From an uncultured Saprospiraceae bacterium (lineage in GTDB: Bacteria; Bacteroidota; Bacteroidia; Chitinophagales; Saprospiraceae): DNA of 64,000 nucleotides. How positions within the stretch are numbered: position 1 is the stretch's first letter; every line of letters begins with the position of its first letter. Below the pieces are notes generated by a model that saw nothing but the letters and a program-made list of their open reading frames with translations, did not search any database and was not told the origin of the DNA. Made by a program: the position numbers and the translations under genes. Positions 1 to 10,800 of this stretch are shown here, piece after piece. The stretch is from positions 1-64,000 of the forward strand of contig CALLWB010000042.1 of NCBI GenBank assembly GCA_938016265.1, read 5' to 3'.

Positions 1-3000
1 CATAATTGTAAGGAGGGGTTCCTTCTGTGGCGACTACTGAAGCACTTCCATCATTTCCTCCTGTACAAGAAACATTAATATCTATGGTTAATGTTCCAGC
101 TAATTGGGTGGGTTCGGTTAGTATAATGCTTCCTGTTTCTACACAGCCATTGCTGTCTGTTATGGTATAGCTATTTGAACCAGCTACGAGACCTGTTGCA
201 GTTGCTGTAGCTTCTCCGCTTGTCCAGTCATAGGTGTAGGGTGGCACTCCGCCTGTAATTGTCGCTGTTGCACTTCCATCATTGCCTCCATTACAGCTTA
301 CATTATTTACCAACTGAACCGATGTATTGATCACTGGTTCACCGATTGTGATTCCTGTTGTTGTTGTACAGCCTAGATTGTCTGTTACTGTTACATTGTA
401 TGTTCCAGCTGGGACATTCATTAAAATATCTGTTGTTTGGCTATTACTCCATTGGTAGCTATAGGGTATTGTTCCACCAGTTCCTGTTACTGTGGCTGTT
501 CCGTCTGAATAGCCTGGGCAAGTTGCATCTACAGAGGCAGATATTTGTGCATTTAGTGCTGGCACTTCCGTTACCATGACACTTGTTGTAGCGGTACAAC
601 TTAGTGCATCAACCACTGTAATATCATAGGTTCCAGCGGACAAGCCTGATATAGAATAAGTTCCTGCGTTTGCTTGCGTTGAACTTCCTAAAACAGGGCC
701 TGACCAATTATACGTGTAAGGTGCGGTTCCATCACTGATTATTCCAGTTACTATTCCGTCTGCGCCACCGGCACAAGAGACTAACTGACTATTTGTCGAA
801 TTTATAGTGAGCAACAATGGCTCAGTAATTATTACTGGTAAAAAGCTTCTACACATATTTGCGTCAGTAATAGTTATTACATACGTCCCTTCAGCTAAGC
901 CTGTTGCAGTATCAGTAGTTTCTCCAGTATCCCATACATAATTATAAGGAGCTGTACCACCAGTAGCTGAAACAGTTGCAGAACCATCACTTCCCCCGGT
1001 GCAACTAACATTTGTAGTTGCATTGGTAATTCCGGTCAGAGGATCTGGTTGACCAACCATCACACTACCAGTTTGACTACAATTATTTGCATCAGAAACG
1101 GTAACGATGTATGTACCAGCTGCAAGTGCAAATACCGTTTGATGAGTAGAACCATTACTCCAGAGGAAATCAAAATTTGGGGATCCTCCTTGAACATTTA
1201 CGGAAACAACACCGTCCATTCCACCAGGGCAACTTACATCCTCAACTGGCACGGTACCTATACTTAAAACTACTGGTTCTAAAATAACAACTTCAATACT
1301 CTTATCACACATGTTTGCATCCGTTACGGTAGCGAAATGAGATCCTGGAGATAAATTATTTTCTGTCATTCCAGTATTTCCAGAAGGCCATGAATAAGTA
1401 TAAGGTGGTGTTCCATCTGAAACACTAAGAGTTGCAGAACCGTCATCATCACCAAAGCAAGTGATGTCTGTAGTCGTAGCATTGATTATTATTTCTGTTG
1501 GCTGAGTAAGAGATATCGTGGAGAATGCAACACACCCCTGGTCATCGATTACGGTCACTCCGTAAGTTCCTTGTCCAAGTGAAGTTGCAATTGCATCTGT
1601 TTGTCCGTTTGACCATGCATAGGTATAAGGCATTGTGCCTCCACTTACGCTTACCAATCCTTCCCCATCTATTCCTTGATAACAACTTACCATATTTGTT
1701 ATAGAAGCTGCTGCGATTAATTCATCTGGTTCTGTAATTGTACCAGATTGTACCAATTCACAATTTTGAGCATCTGTCACGGTAACGGATATTGGTCCAG
1801 CTAATAACTGAAGGGCGCTAGTGGTTGTAGAACCATTGCTCCATTGGTAACTGTAAGGAATTGTACCACCAGAGATACTGATGGATGCTTCTCCATCATT
1901 TCCTCCATTACAAGACACATTGGAAACAATTGTAAAATCATCCATTAAAGCAACTGGCTCTGTAATATTTACTAACCCAATTTCTATACAACCATTTGTA
2001 TCTGTTACGGTCACCCCGTTTGAACCAGCAGAAAGATTGTTTGCTAGCGCCAAGGTTTCACCACTTGTCCATATATAAGAGTATGGAGCTTCACCTCCAG
2101 ATATTGTAGCGGTTGCACTTCCATCACTTCCACTATTGCAGCTTACATTGTCAATAACATTTGTGGTAAGCGTTATTGTTGGTTCGGATAACGTGACTGA
2201 ATTTGTAAATGTACAACCACTAGCATCAGTTGTTGTTATTGTATAAGTACCTGCAACCAGGTTAAACACGGAACTTGAGGTCGTTCCTTCGCTCCACAAA
2301 TAAGTATAAGGTGTTGTTCCACCTGTTGCATTTACAATTGCTGCACCATCAGAAGAGCCAGGACAATTTGCATTCCCGAACGTAGGTATTGTTGCCATCA
2401 ATTGTGATGGCTCTAGAACCTCTATTCCGGTAATCAGTTCACAATCATTATCATCGACTATTGTTATTGTATAAAAACCAGCAGCAAGGCCTGTCAAATT
2501 ATATAAACCCGGCGCCGCAAGTGTCCCAGTACCAGAAGATGGTCCAGACCAAGAATAAGAGTATGGCGGTGTTCCATCAGAAATAGTTCCTGCAATCGCT
2601 CCATCACTTTCTCCATTACAAGAAACTAACTTATCATTGAGTAAAGTAGCCAGAATTGGCAATGGTTCGTTAATAGGGATGGTTAAAACTTCTGTACATC
2701 CATTTGCGTCATTTATTGTAACGAAGTATGCTCCTGCGATTAGATTAGTTGCACTATTCGTTGTATTTCCATTATTCCATTGGTAGGTGTATGGCATTGT
2801 TCCTCCTGTAGAGGTAATCATAATAATCCCATCACTACCTTGATTACAAGATACATCTTGTGAATTTGAAATTACGTTTGTAAACAACGGAGGTTCGATA
2901 ATTGTAACACTGGAGGTTACAACACAACCATTATCATCAGTAATCGTTACAATATGAATTCCTCCTGGCAAACTAGTTGCCGTTGAAGATTGTTCTCCAT

Positions 3001-6000
3001 TATCCCATTCGATTTCGTAAGGTGGAGTCCCTCCTGAGGTATTTGTTGTAGCACTACCGTTATTATTCCCATTACAATCAATGTCCGAGTTTACCATTGA
3101 TATTGTAAGCAATTCGGCGGGTTCGACGAACAAAACCACATCTGTTGCGAGACAACCATTGTCATCTGTAACAGAAATGTTATAACTCCCTGCTCCAAGT
3201 CCCGAAATTAAGGTCACCCCAGCATTCGCTTGAGTTCCACTTCCAGAGGTAGGACCAGACCAACTGTATTGATATGGAGTAGCTCCTCCTGTTATTAGAA
3301 TACTGAAGTCTCCATTTAGATTAGCAAAACAATCTATTTCATTTATTATATTCGATGTTAAAGTTAACTGAGTTGGTGCGGCAATATTGACAGACGAAAT
3401 CAATTCACAATTATGATCGTCTACTAAGGTCACAAAGTGATCACCTGCTGACAATCCAGTTGCCGTAGCCGTATTCTCTCCATTGTCCCAAGTATATGTG
3501 TATGGGGTTGTTCCTCCGCTAGCTGAGATCGAAGCGGATCCATCACTTTCTCCCACACAAGATGGAATTTGGATAACAGACATCGTCGAAAGTAAAGGAG
3601 CGGGTTCAGTTAAAACAACTAGTGCAGTTTGTAAACACAATGCTCCACCACCTGAGGATATAGACACAAAGTAGGACCCTGCAGCCAAACCAGTAACTGC
3701 AGCATCGGTATCAGTTATACCACCACTCCAATCAAAGGTATATGGTGGGAATCCTCCCGAAACAAAAACTTCGATTGATCCATCTAAAGATGCATTACAC
3801 ATCGGGTCGCTTGTATCAATATTCACAATCGAAATAGGAGTAATTGCACCAATTGCTACAGCAGTAACATTAATACATCCTTGACTATCTGTAATTGTAA
3901 CTGTATTCGCCCCTTGACAGAGATTGGTTGGGTTGGCTACTGTTGCCCCATTTGACCAAATAAAGCTGTAAGGAGGTGTTCCTCCAGAAACTGATACGGC
4001 AGACGTACCATCACAACCTCCACAAATGGCGGGGGTGTTTAGTGTTTCTGCAGTAATGATTTCAGCGGGTTGGGATATACTTACTTGACTTGTAGCGATG
4101 CAATTATTTGCGTCTGTTACAACGATATTATAAGTTCCTTGAATTAATCCTGTAACTGTTGTTGTTCCTGCCCCTGCAAGAGTGGTACTACCAGAAACTG
4201 GTCCGAGCCAATCTAAAGTATAGCCAACTGTTCCTCCGCCAACTAATACATCGAAAGACCCTGTAGATGCTCCGAAACAGTCTACATCTTGAGTTGTGGT
4301 TACACTAGTGGATAACATAGATGGTTCGCCGATTATTACCGAGGTGGTAGCGACACAACCATTTCTATCGGTTATAGTTAATACATGTGTTCCAGGCGAA
4401 AGTAAATTGGCGTTGGGAGTAAAACTTCCATTATCCCAAAGATAGTCATAAGGCGGTGTTCCACCAGAGGCAGAACCAGAAGCACTACCATTATCATCAC
4501 CAAAACAGGTTATATCTTGCGTTGTTGTTGCACTAGGAATTAAAGGAGGTGTAACGTTAATTATCACCTCATCTGTTTGTACGCATCCATTTGCATCAGT
4601 TACTACGATTATATGAGTACCTATATTAAGGTTCGTAACATTTGCTATTGTTTCTCCATTATCCCAAAGATATTGATAAGGTGGCACCCCTCCGAAAGCG
4701 AAGGTATTTGCTGCACCGTTTACTTCACCAAAACAAGTTGGATTTGATACGTGTAAAGCAAAAACATTTAACGCAGAAGGCTGCGAAATATTTGTACCAG
4801 AAGCAGCTGTGCATCCATTCGAATCAGTTATCGTAACTGTATGGCTTCCTGTGGCTAGACCGATAGCAGTCATGGTTACTTCCCCATTATCCCACATATA
4901 TGAATATGGAGGTGTACCACCAATTGCATTTGCAGTAGCACTTCCATCACTGCCTCCATTACAAGACACATTTTGAAGGATGCTTACTGAAGCAAAAACA
5001 GGAGATCCAGGAGGAATATTGAAAGAGTTTACTGATTCACAGCCATTTCCATCAACTACTGATACAGTGTGTATGCCTGCATCAAGATTGACTGCAGTTG
5101 CATTCGTTTCTCCATTATCCCATTCAAAGGAGTAAGCTGGAGTCCCACCTACTACATTCACTGTAGCCGACCCGTCTGATCCACCTGGACAAGAAACTCC
5201 TTGTAAAAGTTGAGGATTAAGAGCAAGTCCTGGGGGTTGGGTAACTACATTGGTTCCAATTTTAAAACATCCATTATCATCCGTTACTGTAAAACTGTAG
5301 CTTCCAGCAGTTAGGCCTGAAATATCTTGAGTGGTTGCCCCATTGCTCCAAACATAGGAATAAGGTTGAGTTCCTCCTTGCACTGTGGATACAATACTTC
5401 CATTTGCTTCACCAAAACAAACGACGGGGAAACTATTTGAAAGTGGGGTAAGATTTGGTGGTTCTAGAATAAGAAGGAAATTAACGACCTCGCATCCTGA
5501 GTCATCTGTAACCGTTACAAAGTGGGGACCAGAAGGTAAATTTGATGCTATTTGCGTATTTTCTCCATTTGTCCACATGTAGGAATATGGTGTATTTCCT
5601 CCTGTGGCCAGGACAGACGCCATACCATCATTTCCACCAAAACATTGAATATTTTGAATAACCGTTACATTTGCTCCCAATTGAAGAGGATCTACAAGAG
5701 TAAATAGTTCTACTTCTGTACAATTGTTTGCATCAGTAACCGTGACTGAATAGTTTCCAGCTCCGAGGTTATTAATTGTACCACCGCCTCCTCCGATATT
5801 CCAATTATATAGGTAGGGAGGTGTTCCTCCACTAGGTATGACAGTTATAGAACCATCTGCTGCGCCAGTACAAGAAATCAACCCTACAGTTGAGGCGAGC
5901 GACAAATCAGTTGGAGGAGTAATTGTTGTTGTTTCTGTTGCCTCACAGCCGTTTGCATCTTCTATGGTTACGGTGTAGGTTCCTCCTGGAAGGTTAGAGA

Positions 6001-7789
6001 TTGTAGGGCCTGACATTCCATTACTCCATGTAAAAGTATATGGCAAGACTCCTCCGTTTCCTGTTGCGGTAATGCTTCCGTCATTTCCAGTAAGACAAGG
6101 GTCCGATTGATCAGGAGAGATAGTAACGTTGACACTATATACTGGTATGGTAACCGTTCCTACCGTTTGGCATCCAAGATTGTCTGTTGCGGTAATGGAA
6201 TAAGTTGTTGTTTGGTTTATTGTCACAATTGGATTGTAGCAATTTGAGCAGGATAACCCTGTAGCTGGAGACCATATATAAGATAAGGTGTCTGACAATT
6301 CAACTAGTGTTTGCTGTCCGATACAAACACCGGAAACGATTGGATTAAGTACGGGTGGTGGATTTTCCAGAACAGATACGTTTGCTGTATCTATTGAACA
6401 GCCACCTGAGTTTAGGTCTTCAACGACCAATGAATAATTTCCTGCGGCGGGAGGGACGTAGGTATTAGAAATACTAACAAGGGCCCCGGTAGCATTTGCT
6501 CCGGTGTACCATGCATATCCATAAGAACCGACATTGGGTGTTACAGAGGACGTCAAAGTTTCTGTCCCTCCTGGGCATATAGTAATCGGATCAGGTATAA
6601 TATCTACAGTAATTGGATCTGCAAAATCAGATACAATAATAGTATAGGTTTCAGTCGTTATACCTGTCAATGGACAGGCATCATCTTGTTCTGTAACGGT
6701 AAAGAAATGAACTCCAATATCAGTAGGCTGTGGATTCCAGCAAAACGTAGCATTTGGAGTTAAGGTATTATTATTTGTTATGGTGAATGTACCAGATGGG
6801 ATACCATTGTTCCAACTCATGTTTACATTGTTGAAATCAGGGTCATAGCCGTCTATGGAAAGGCAGAAGCTTCCCCCAGCACAAACAAAGTAAGTATAAC
6901 TACCAGTGGAAGTCCCATTTTCTATAAACTCAGTAGCAACTGGCGGAGTATTATTACAATTTAGTACTACGAATTGCATGTCCCGGACTGTTTCTCCGAT
7001 TTTCACCCCATTTCTAAATTCTTCTACAAGCACACATAAAACACCAATTTGAGCGATACTTGGAGTAAATGCGATTGCTCCGGTCAATGTATCAAGTGTG
7101 ACCCCTGTAGTAGTGGTAAGAGGGACCGTGCTACTATATCCCGGGTCGTAGTTTACGGTATTGTTGTCCCCTTCAAAGCAATCTACCAGGCTGAACACCA
7201 GCATATCTCCATCGGCATCTGTTACCCCGTGATTGTAAGCTACGGGCTGACCAACACAAACGTATGGGGTAGGGATATTATTAAAGACGGGTGAATTGTT
7301 GCAGGGCAGTTGTGTATTATCAAGGATTGCTTCTATGTACATTTCCTGGTTTCCGGGATCATCCAGCGTGGTAATCGCATTATTCCTACAACATAAGATC
7401 CAACTTATTTCATAATTATTACATGGATTATTAAGTGTTACTACTTCTTCGTAAATAATTTCCTGAACACCTGGTAGGAATCCACCATTACAAGAACTGT
7501 TTGACAATTGGGAGGGGCAAAGAGGAGACACTTCCGTTGGACCAGTAACTAAATCAAGATCAAGGTTGATCGTTGTACCACATCCAGTGATTTGAACGGG
7601 TTGATCGTTAGCGACGTTAATCCCTGCGCAATCTCTATAAAGTTTTAGACGAATTAGGTATTGATTTCCACCGAGACATTCAAAGGTAATATCCGCTCCC
7701 ATGGCATGAGTTGCCTTAGATTCTTTTATACCTAGTATCGAAACCAATAACACGACAAAAAACAAGATTTTAAGTAATCTGTTTTGCAT
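1..7789 (-). CDS. Giant SprB-repeat surface protein, 5' part (runs off left edge)
   Basis: An uninterrupted minus-strand reading frame of about 2,596 codons starts at the ATG at 7789 and is still open at base 1. It begins with a signal peptide (MQNRLLKILFFVVLLVSILG) and then ATHAMGADITFECLGGNQYL, the usual N-terminus of very large Bacteroidota surface proteins with gliding-motility-type C-termini. After about 500 residues with PKD/Ig-like character come about 27 repeats of roughly 76 residues, each with a core like C-x-GG-x-DGSA, GGTPPYSYxWDNG and a final GxxTVTVTDxNGC. This is the SprB repeat. A few repeats (near 745, 2595, 3310 and 4255) are a longer subtype with an extra Gly/Thr-rich insert. 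The protein is expected to be exported by T9SS and to act as a surface adhesin; the sorting domain would lie beyond the window. Family membership is clear; the adhesive role is inferred. Confidence 0.93.
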   Translation of the reverse strand, partial: MQNRLLKILFFVVLLVSILGIKESKATHAMGADITFECLGGNQYLIRLKLYRDCAGINVANDQPVQITGCGTTINLDLDLVTGPTEVSPLCPSQLSNSSCNGGFLPGVQEIIYEEVVTLNNPCNNYEISWILCCRNNAITTLDDPGNQEMYIEAILDNTQLPCNNSPVFNNIPTPYVCVGQPVAYNHGVTDADGDMLVFSLVDCFEGDNNTVNYDPGYSSTVPLTTTTGVTLDTLTGAIAFTPSIAQIGVLCVLVEEFRNGVKIGETVRDMQFVVLNCNNTPPVATEFIENGTSTGSYTYFVCAGGSFCLSIDGYDPDFNNVNMSWNNGIPSGTFTITNNNTLTPNATFCWNPQPTDIGVHFFTVTEQDDACPLTGITTETYTIIVSDFADPITVDIIPDPITICPGGTETLTSSVTPNVGSYGYAWYTGANATGALVSISNTYVPPAAGNYSLVVEDLNSGGCSIDTANVSVLENPPPVLNPIVSGVCIGQQTLVELSDTLSYIWSPATGLSCSNCYNPIVTINQTTTYSITATDNLGCQTVGTVTIPVYSVNVTISPDQSDPCLTGNDGSITATGNGGVLPYTFTWSNGMSGPTISNLPGGTYTVTIEDANGCEATETTTITPPTDLSLASTVGLISCTGAADGSITVIPSGGTPPYLYNWNIGGGGGTINNLGAGNYSVTVTDANNCTEVELFTLVDPLQLGANVTVIQNIQCFGGNDGMASVLATGGNTPYSYMWTNGENTQIASNLPSGPHFVTVTDDSGCEVVNFLLILEPPNLTPLSNSFPVVCFGEANGSIVSTVQGGTQPYSYVWSNGATTQDISGLTAGSYSFTVTDDNGCFKIGTNVVTQPPGLALNPQLLQGVSCPGGSDGSATVNVVGGTPAYSFEWDNGETNATAVNLDAGIHTVSVVDGNGCESVNSFNIPPGSPVFASVSILQNVSCNGGSDGSATANAIGGTPPYSYMWDNGEVTMTAIGLATGSHTVTITDSNGCTAASGTNISQPSALNVFALHVSNPTCFGEVNGAANTFAFGGVPPYQYLWDNGETIANVTNLNIGTHIIVVTDANGCVQTDEVIINVTPPLIPSATTTQDITCFGDDNGSASGSASGGTPPYDYLWDNGSFTPNANLLSPGTHVLTITDRNGCVATTSVIIGEPSMLSTSVTTTQDVDCFGASTGSFDVLVGGGTVGYTLDWLGPVSGSTTLAGAGTTTVTGLIQGTYNIVVTDANNCIATSQVSISQPAEIITAETLNTPAICGGCDGTSAVSVSGGTPPYSFIWSNGATVANPTNLCQGANTVTITDSQGCINVTAVAIGAITPISIVNIDTSDPMCNASLDGSIEVFVSGGFPPYTFDWSGGITDTDAAVTGLAAGSYFVSISSGGGALCLQTALVVLTEPAPLLSTMSVIQIPSCVGESDGSASISASGGTTPYTYTWDNGENTATATGLSAGDHFVTLVDDHNCELISSVNIAAPTQLTLTSNIINEIDCFANLNGDFSILITGGATPYQYSWSGPTSGSGTQANAGVTLISGLGAGSYNISVTDDNGCLATDVVLFVEPAELLTISMVNSDIDCNGNNNGSATTNTSGGTPPYEIEWDNGEQSSTATSLPGGIHIVTITDDNGCVVTSSVTIIEPPLFTNVISNSQDVSCNQGSDGIIMITSTGGTMPYTYQWNNGNTTNSATNLIAGAYFVTINDANGCTEVLTIPINEPLPILATLLNDKLVSCNGESDGAIAGTISDGTPPYSYSWSGPSSGTGTLAAPGLYNLTGLAAGFYTITIVDDNDCELITGIEVLEPSQLMATIPTFGNANCPGSSDGAAIVNATGGTTPYTYLWSEGTTSSSVFNLVAGTYTITTTDASGCTFTNSVTLSEPTITLTTNVIDNVSCNSGSDGSATATISGGEAPYSYIWTSGETLALANNLSAGSNGVTVTDTNGCIEIGLVNITEPVALMDDFTIVSNVSCNGGNDGEASISISGGTIPYSYQWSNGSTTTSALQLLAGPISVTVTDAQNCELVQSGTITEPDELIAAASITNMVSCYQGIDGEGLVSVSGGTMPYTYAWSNGQTDAIATSLGQGTYGVTVIDDQGCVAFSTISLTQPTEIIINATTTDITCFGDDDGSATLSVSDGTPPYTYSWPSGNTGMTENNLSPGSHFATVTDANMCDKSIEVVILEPVVLSIGTVPVEDVSCPGGMDGVVSVNVQGGSPNFDFLWSNGSTHQTVFALAAGTYIVTVSDANNCSQTGSVMVGQPDPLTGITNATTNVSCTGGSDGSATVSATGGTAPYNYVWDTGETTDTATGLAEGTYVITITDANMCRSFLPVIITEPLLLTINSTNSQLVSCAGGADGIVTGIISDGTAPYTYNWSGPVLGSSTQANAGTYSISGLSAGTYDITVVDALSCTATTSVMVTEVPALNAQISASVDATCPGYSDGTATVTGTGGTIPYSYQWSNSQTTDILMNVPAGTYNVTVTDNLGCTTTTGITIGEPVINTSVQLVNNVSCNGGNDGSATATITGGVPPYTYDWTSGEATATATGLVAGSNSYTITDSNGCVETGSIILTEPTQLAGTLTIDINVSCTGGNDGSASVVATEGTPPYNY

Positions 7790-8171
7790 TACATTTAGTT
7801 TTAGGGTATGTTGAGGTAAGTAGTTAGTCCTCAAACACACCAAAATTTTGCATAAAGTGCTTAAAAAAGATATTAATACTAATTATTACTTGTTATTCAC
7901 TAATATCTTTGGAAATAGCAATTTAAATATTATTTAACGTTTGGTTTGATAATGGAAAAGCAAAAAGTATGCCTAATAAGTTATGTCACAAAATTAATAA
8001 TTTTAGGAAAAAAAGTAAAGTTTCTTAGTTAATTTATTTAAAAAATAACAATTCCTTTTTTATTAGTTCATATGAAATCCATCCATAACATCAGGACACA
8101 AAAATCAGTATATTCCCCTAGCCAAAAAATGAAGTTGAGCAATAGCAAATGTTTCGGCTAACTCAATAAAT
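7790..8171. other. AT-rich intergenic region between divergent genes
   Basis: This 382-bp AT-rich stretch separates the giant minus-strand protein from the divergent DUF2142 gene. It should hold both promoters. I see no convincing ORF, RNA gene or strong hairpin in it and cannot place a promoter with confidence. Confidence 0.5.
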
Positions 8172-9590
8172 ATGAAGTTGTTATATTGCAGTATGAAATA
8201 CATGAATTCTCCTCCTCATTTTTTTTTGATAACCGCCTTATTCTTTGGGATTATCTATGTATTTATTGTTCCTCCATTTCAAGTTCCTGACGAGGCGAGT
8301 CATTTTTTTCGTACCTGTCATATCGCTGAAGGAAATTTAATGGGTACCAAAACAAAAGATAACCGTTTGGGTGGAAATTTAAACGAAAGTTTGCAGATTG
8401 TGCATTTTCCATTCAAAGAACTTCGTCATGATCAAAAAAAACGAATAAAGTTATCTAACATAACAGATTTATTGTCCGTCCATGAAGAAAATCACCCTTC
8501 CCTTTTTGTTGATTTCCCAAATACTTCGTACTACTCGCCAACAGCCTATATACCGCAAGTCTTTACTGCAGTAATTTCAAAATTGTTTGTAAAAAGACCG
8601 ATAATATTATTCTATCTCATCCGGCTTTTTTCTTATTTGTTTTGGGTAGTTTTGATTTATTCAGCGATCAAGGCATTTCCAATTCATCAATGGACAATTA
8701 CCTTTCTGGTATTGTTGCCCTCATCAATTTTCGTACATGCTTCACTTAGTGCCGACATTATTACAGATGCACTTTCTGTCCTATTAGTTGCGCATATATT
8801 AAGATTTATTTTTATTGAAGACGTAATTCCTAGTTTTAAAGGGACTTTGGGCTTATTTTTTATTACCAGTATAATTCTTTTAAACAAAGTTGTTTATTTT
8901 CCACTGATCGGATTGTGCATTCTGATACCTATTTCAAAATTCAAGAATCTAGCTCAAAAAATCGGATGGTTGTCTTTGTTGTTTGTTCCCTGTCTCCTTT
9001 TATTTGTCTTCTGGTATATCCAAACCAAAAGCTATTTTATTTCATACGACGATTATCACCCATTGTTTAGAAAAGGCCTACAAATTAATGAAGGCGTCCA
9101 CCCGTCCAACCAGTTAAGTCATATGATCCAGCAACCAATTCGCTTTTTTCAAACAATGGTTATATCTTTTTGGGAAAGCAAACTAGCCACTATAGCGCAT
9201 TATATTGGCAAATTTGGGTGGGAAAAAAACTATTTGCCCACTCCTCTAATTTTTGGACTTTTACTTTCTGTAGGATCAACGGCGGTTTTTGAAAAAAGTC
9301 CTTATCAATTCTCCTGGTTTCACAGAGTTATTTTTGTTGGAATAGGACTTATTATGATGCTTGGACTTGCGATGGTGATGTACCTGCAATGGTGTCCAGT
9401 AGGAGCTGACCGAATTACAAACCTTTCCGGCAGGTATTTTATTCCGATTTTTCCACTATTCTTCCTTGCTTTGAAGAATGACCGCTTCCATTTTAGGAAA
9501 GCAACATGGATAATTGGAAGTGGTCGCTTGCTGATTGTAGCAGCGCTGAGCTGGTCGATCTACTGTGTACTGATCAGGTATTGGTGGTAG
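8172..9590 (+). CDS. DUF2142-family multi-pass membrane protein
   Basis: The 472-residue protein has about ten to twelve hydrophobic segments. Just after the first one it carries the motif VPPFQVPDEASHFFR, matching the P-x-PDE-x-x-H signature of DUF2142 membrane proteins, which resemble the GT-C glycosyltransferase fold and often occur with polysaccharide or teichoic-acid genes. The acidic PDE motif in the first extracytoplasmic loop would be the catalytic site if it is a GT-C enzyme; that is inference. The listed start gives MKLLYCSMKYMNSPP; ATGs at 8193 and 8202 are also possible because there is no Shine-Dalgarno guide. It ends 6 bp before the convergent hydrolase gene and has no polysaccharide neighbours here, so its substrate is unknown. 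Confidence 0.8.
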   Translation: MKLLYCSMKYMNSPPHFFLITALFFGIIYVFIVPPFQVPDEASHFFRTCHIAEGNLMGTKTKDNRLGGNLNESLQIVHFPFKELRHDQKKRIKLSNITDLLSVHEENHPSLFVDFPNTSYYSPTAYIPQVFTAVISKLFVKRPIILFYLIRLFSYLFWVVLIYSAIKAFPIHQWTITFLVLLPSSIFVHASLSADIITDALSVLLVAHILRFIFIEDVIPSFKGTLGLFFITSIILLNKVVYFPLIGLCILIPISKFKNLAQKIGWLSLLFVPCLLLFVFWYIQTKSYFISYDDYHPLFRKGLQINEGVHPSNQLSHMIQQPIRFFQTMVISFWESKLATIAHYIGKFGWEKNYLPTPLIFGLLLSVGSTAVFEKSPYQFSWFHRVIFVGIGLIMMLGLAMVMYLQWCPVGADRITNLSGRYFIPIFPLFFLALKNDRFHFRKATWIIGSGRLLIVAALSWSIYCVLIRYWW

Positions 9591-9596
9591 AGAAGG

Positions 9597-10682
9597 CTAC
9601 CTCCAGTTTTTGTTGATTGATTGTAAGATCACACTTCCAATGCCGTTGGTCGTCACTTCGCTGTTTGACATAACGACTACCGCGGTGTGATTTTCTTTTA
9701 CAAATCCGATGTATACTCTAAAGCCATCTGTAACGCCACTATGGGCATAAACATTATGGTAATTTTTCCTTGGATTAAAGATGTGCCATCCTCTGGCCAT
9801 TTTCACTCTTGCTATTTTGGTAACTGCCTGTTCTTGCAGGGTCGCTTCCATTATTTTTCCGTAATCCAAATGCGAATCTCCTAAACAAACAGCCAACAGC
9901 TTGAGTAGGTCATTTGCAGTAGATTTATAACCAATAGCACTGCCAAACACTTGAAAATTCCAAGGAGTTATCGGCTTGCCTATCAATGAATATCCCTGCG
10001 CCATTCTTTTTCTATCTTCTTCGGACAATTGAATTTTAGTATCCTTCATGTCTAACGGCGTCAGCAATTTTTCTTGCAGCAGACTGTTGAACGACTGTCC
10101 AGTCGCTTTCTCCATCACTACAGCTAGCAGTGCATAGCCGACGTGTGAATATTGGTATTCCTCCTCTACTAAATTGAAATCAAATTTCTTCAAAAACTCA
10201 AGGAGGTCATTTTCTGTGTAATTGGCGTATGGATCTTTGAAGTCGGATTCTTTCTGGCCAAAATTGTAAGGTAATTTTGGGAGTCCTGCTGTATGAGACA
10301 CCAGATTCTCTAATGTTATTTTTTTCTCGTTTCTTTCCAAGGACATTCCTGGTAGGTACTTGTCTACCGGATCTTCGTAAGACAAAGTGCCATCATTCAC
10401 TAAAATACTAAGTAAAGAAGCTGTCAGTACTTTGGTCACTGAGCCAATTTCCCAAATAGTTTCACCATTCGGTTTCAGTTTATTGCCGGATGCTGTTTCT
10501 TCATAACCAAGAAGATAGGTGGAGTCTTTGTCGATAATTCCCACCAACATCCCTGGCACTTTAGACATATCAACTTCAGAGTAAATCAGTCGCTTCATCA
10601 TCCTTTCCAGCGATTTATTCTGCGCAAGCAGTGTATTCATTGAAAAAATAGTCAAGCTTATTATTCCGATAATTCTAATCAT
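9597..10682 (-). CDS. Secreted serine hydrolase, beta-lactamase/class C fold
   Basis: This is a 361-residue exported protein with a signal peptide ending near LLAQN. The class C beta-lactamase/D-alanyl-D-alanine carboxypeptidase fold shows through S-x-x-K in WEIGSVTKVLTA (nucleophile Ser and Lys, about residue 80), a YSH triad in YQYSHVGYALLAVV where YxN is usual, and HSG in YAHSGVTDGF replacing the KTG box. Such proteins include esterases, peptidases and penicillin-binding-like enzymes, so the substrate cannot be named. Real beta-lactamase activity is less likely than peptidase or esterase activity, because HSG is typical of the wider family. It is transcribed convergently with the DUF2142 gene, and about 118 bp separate it from the hscA-like gene upstream. 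Confidence 0.87.
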   Translation of the reverse strand: MIRIIGIISLTIFSMNTLLAQNKSLERMMKRLIYSEVDMSKVPGMLVGIIDKDSTYLLGYEETASGNKLKPNGETIWEIGSVTKVLTASLLSILVNDGTLSYEDPVDKYLPGMSLERNEKKITLENLVSHTAGLPKLPYNFGQKESDFKDPYANYTENDLLEFLKKFDFNLVEEEYQYSHVGYALLAVVMEKATGQSFNSLLQEKLLTPLDMKDTKIQLSEEDRKRMAQGYSLIGKPITPWNFQVFGSAIGYKSTANDLLKLLAVCLGDSHLDYGKIMEATLQEQAVTKIARVKMARGWHIFNPRKNYHNVYAHSGVTDGFRVYIGFVKENHTAVVVMSNSEVTTNGIGSVILQSINKNWR

Positions 10683-10800
10683 AATTACTGAATGGTTGGA
10701 TGAAGGTCGTTTTATTATAATAGACTATTACAAATTAGATACCAGTTTGTCGGACTGATGTTTCCTCCCTTCAGGATTTGGCAGGTTTCTACTTGAGTTA

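Noticed and set aside
1-7300. Plus-strand short ORFs and tandem DNA repeats at the left edge
   Set aside because: They are shadows of the minus-strand SprB-repeat frame; the repeated DNA reflects protein repeats, not a CRISPR array or satellite.
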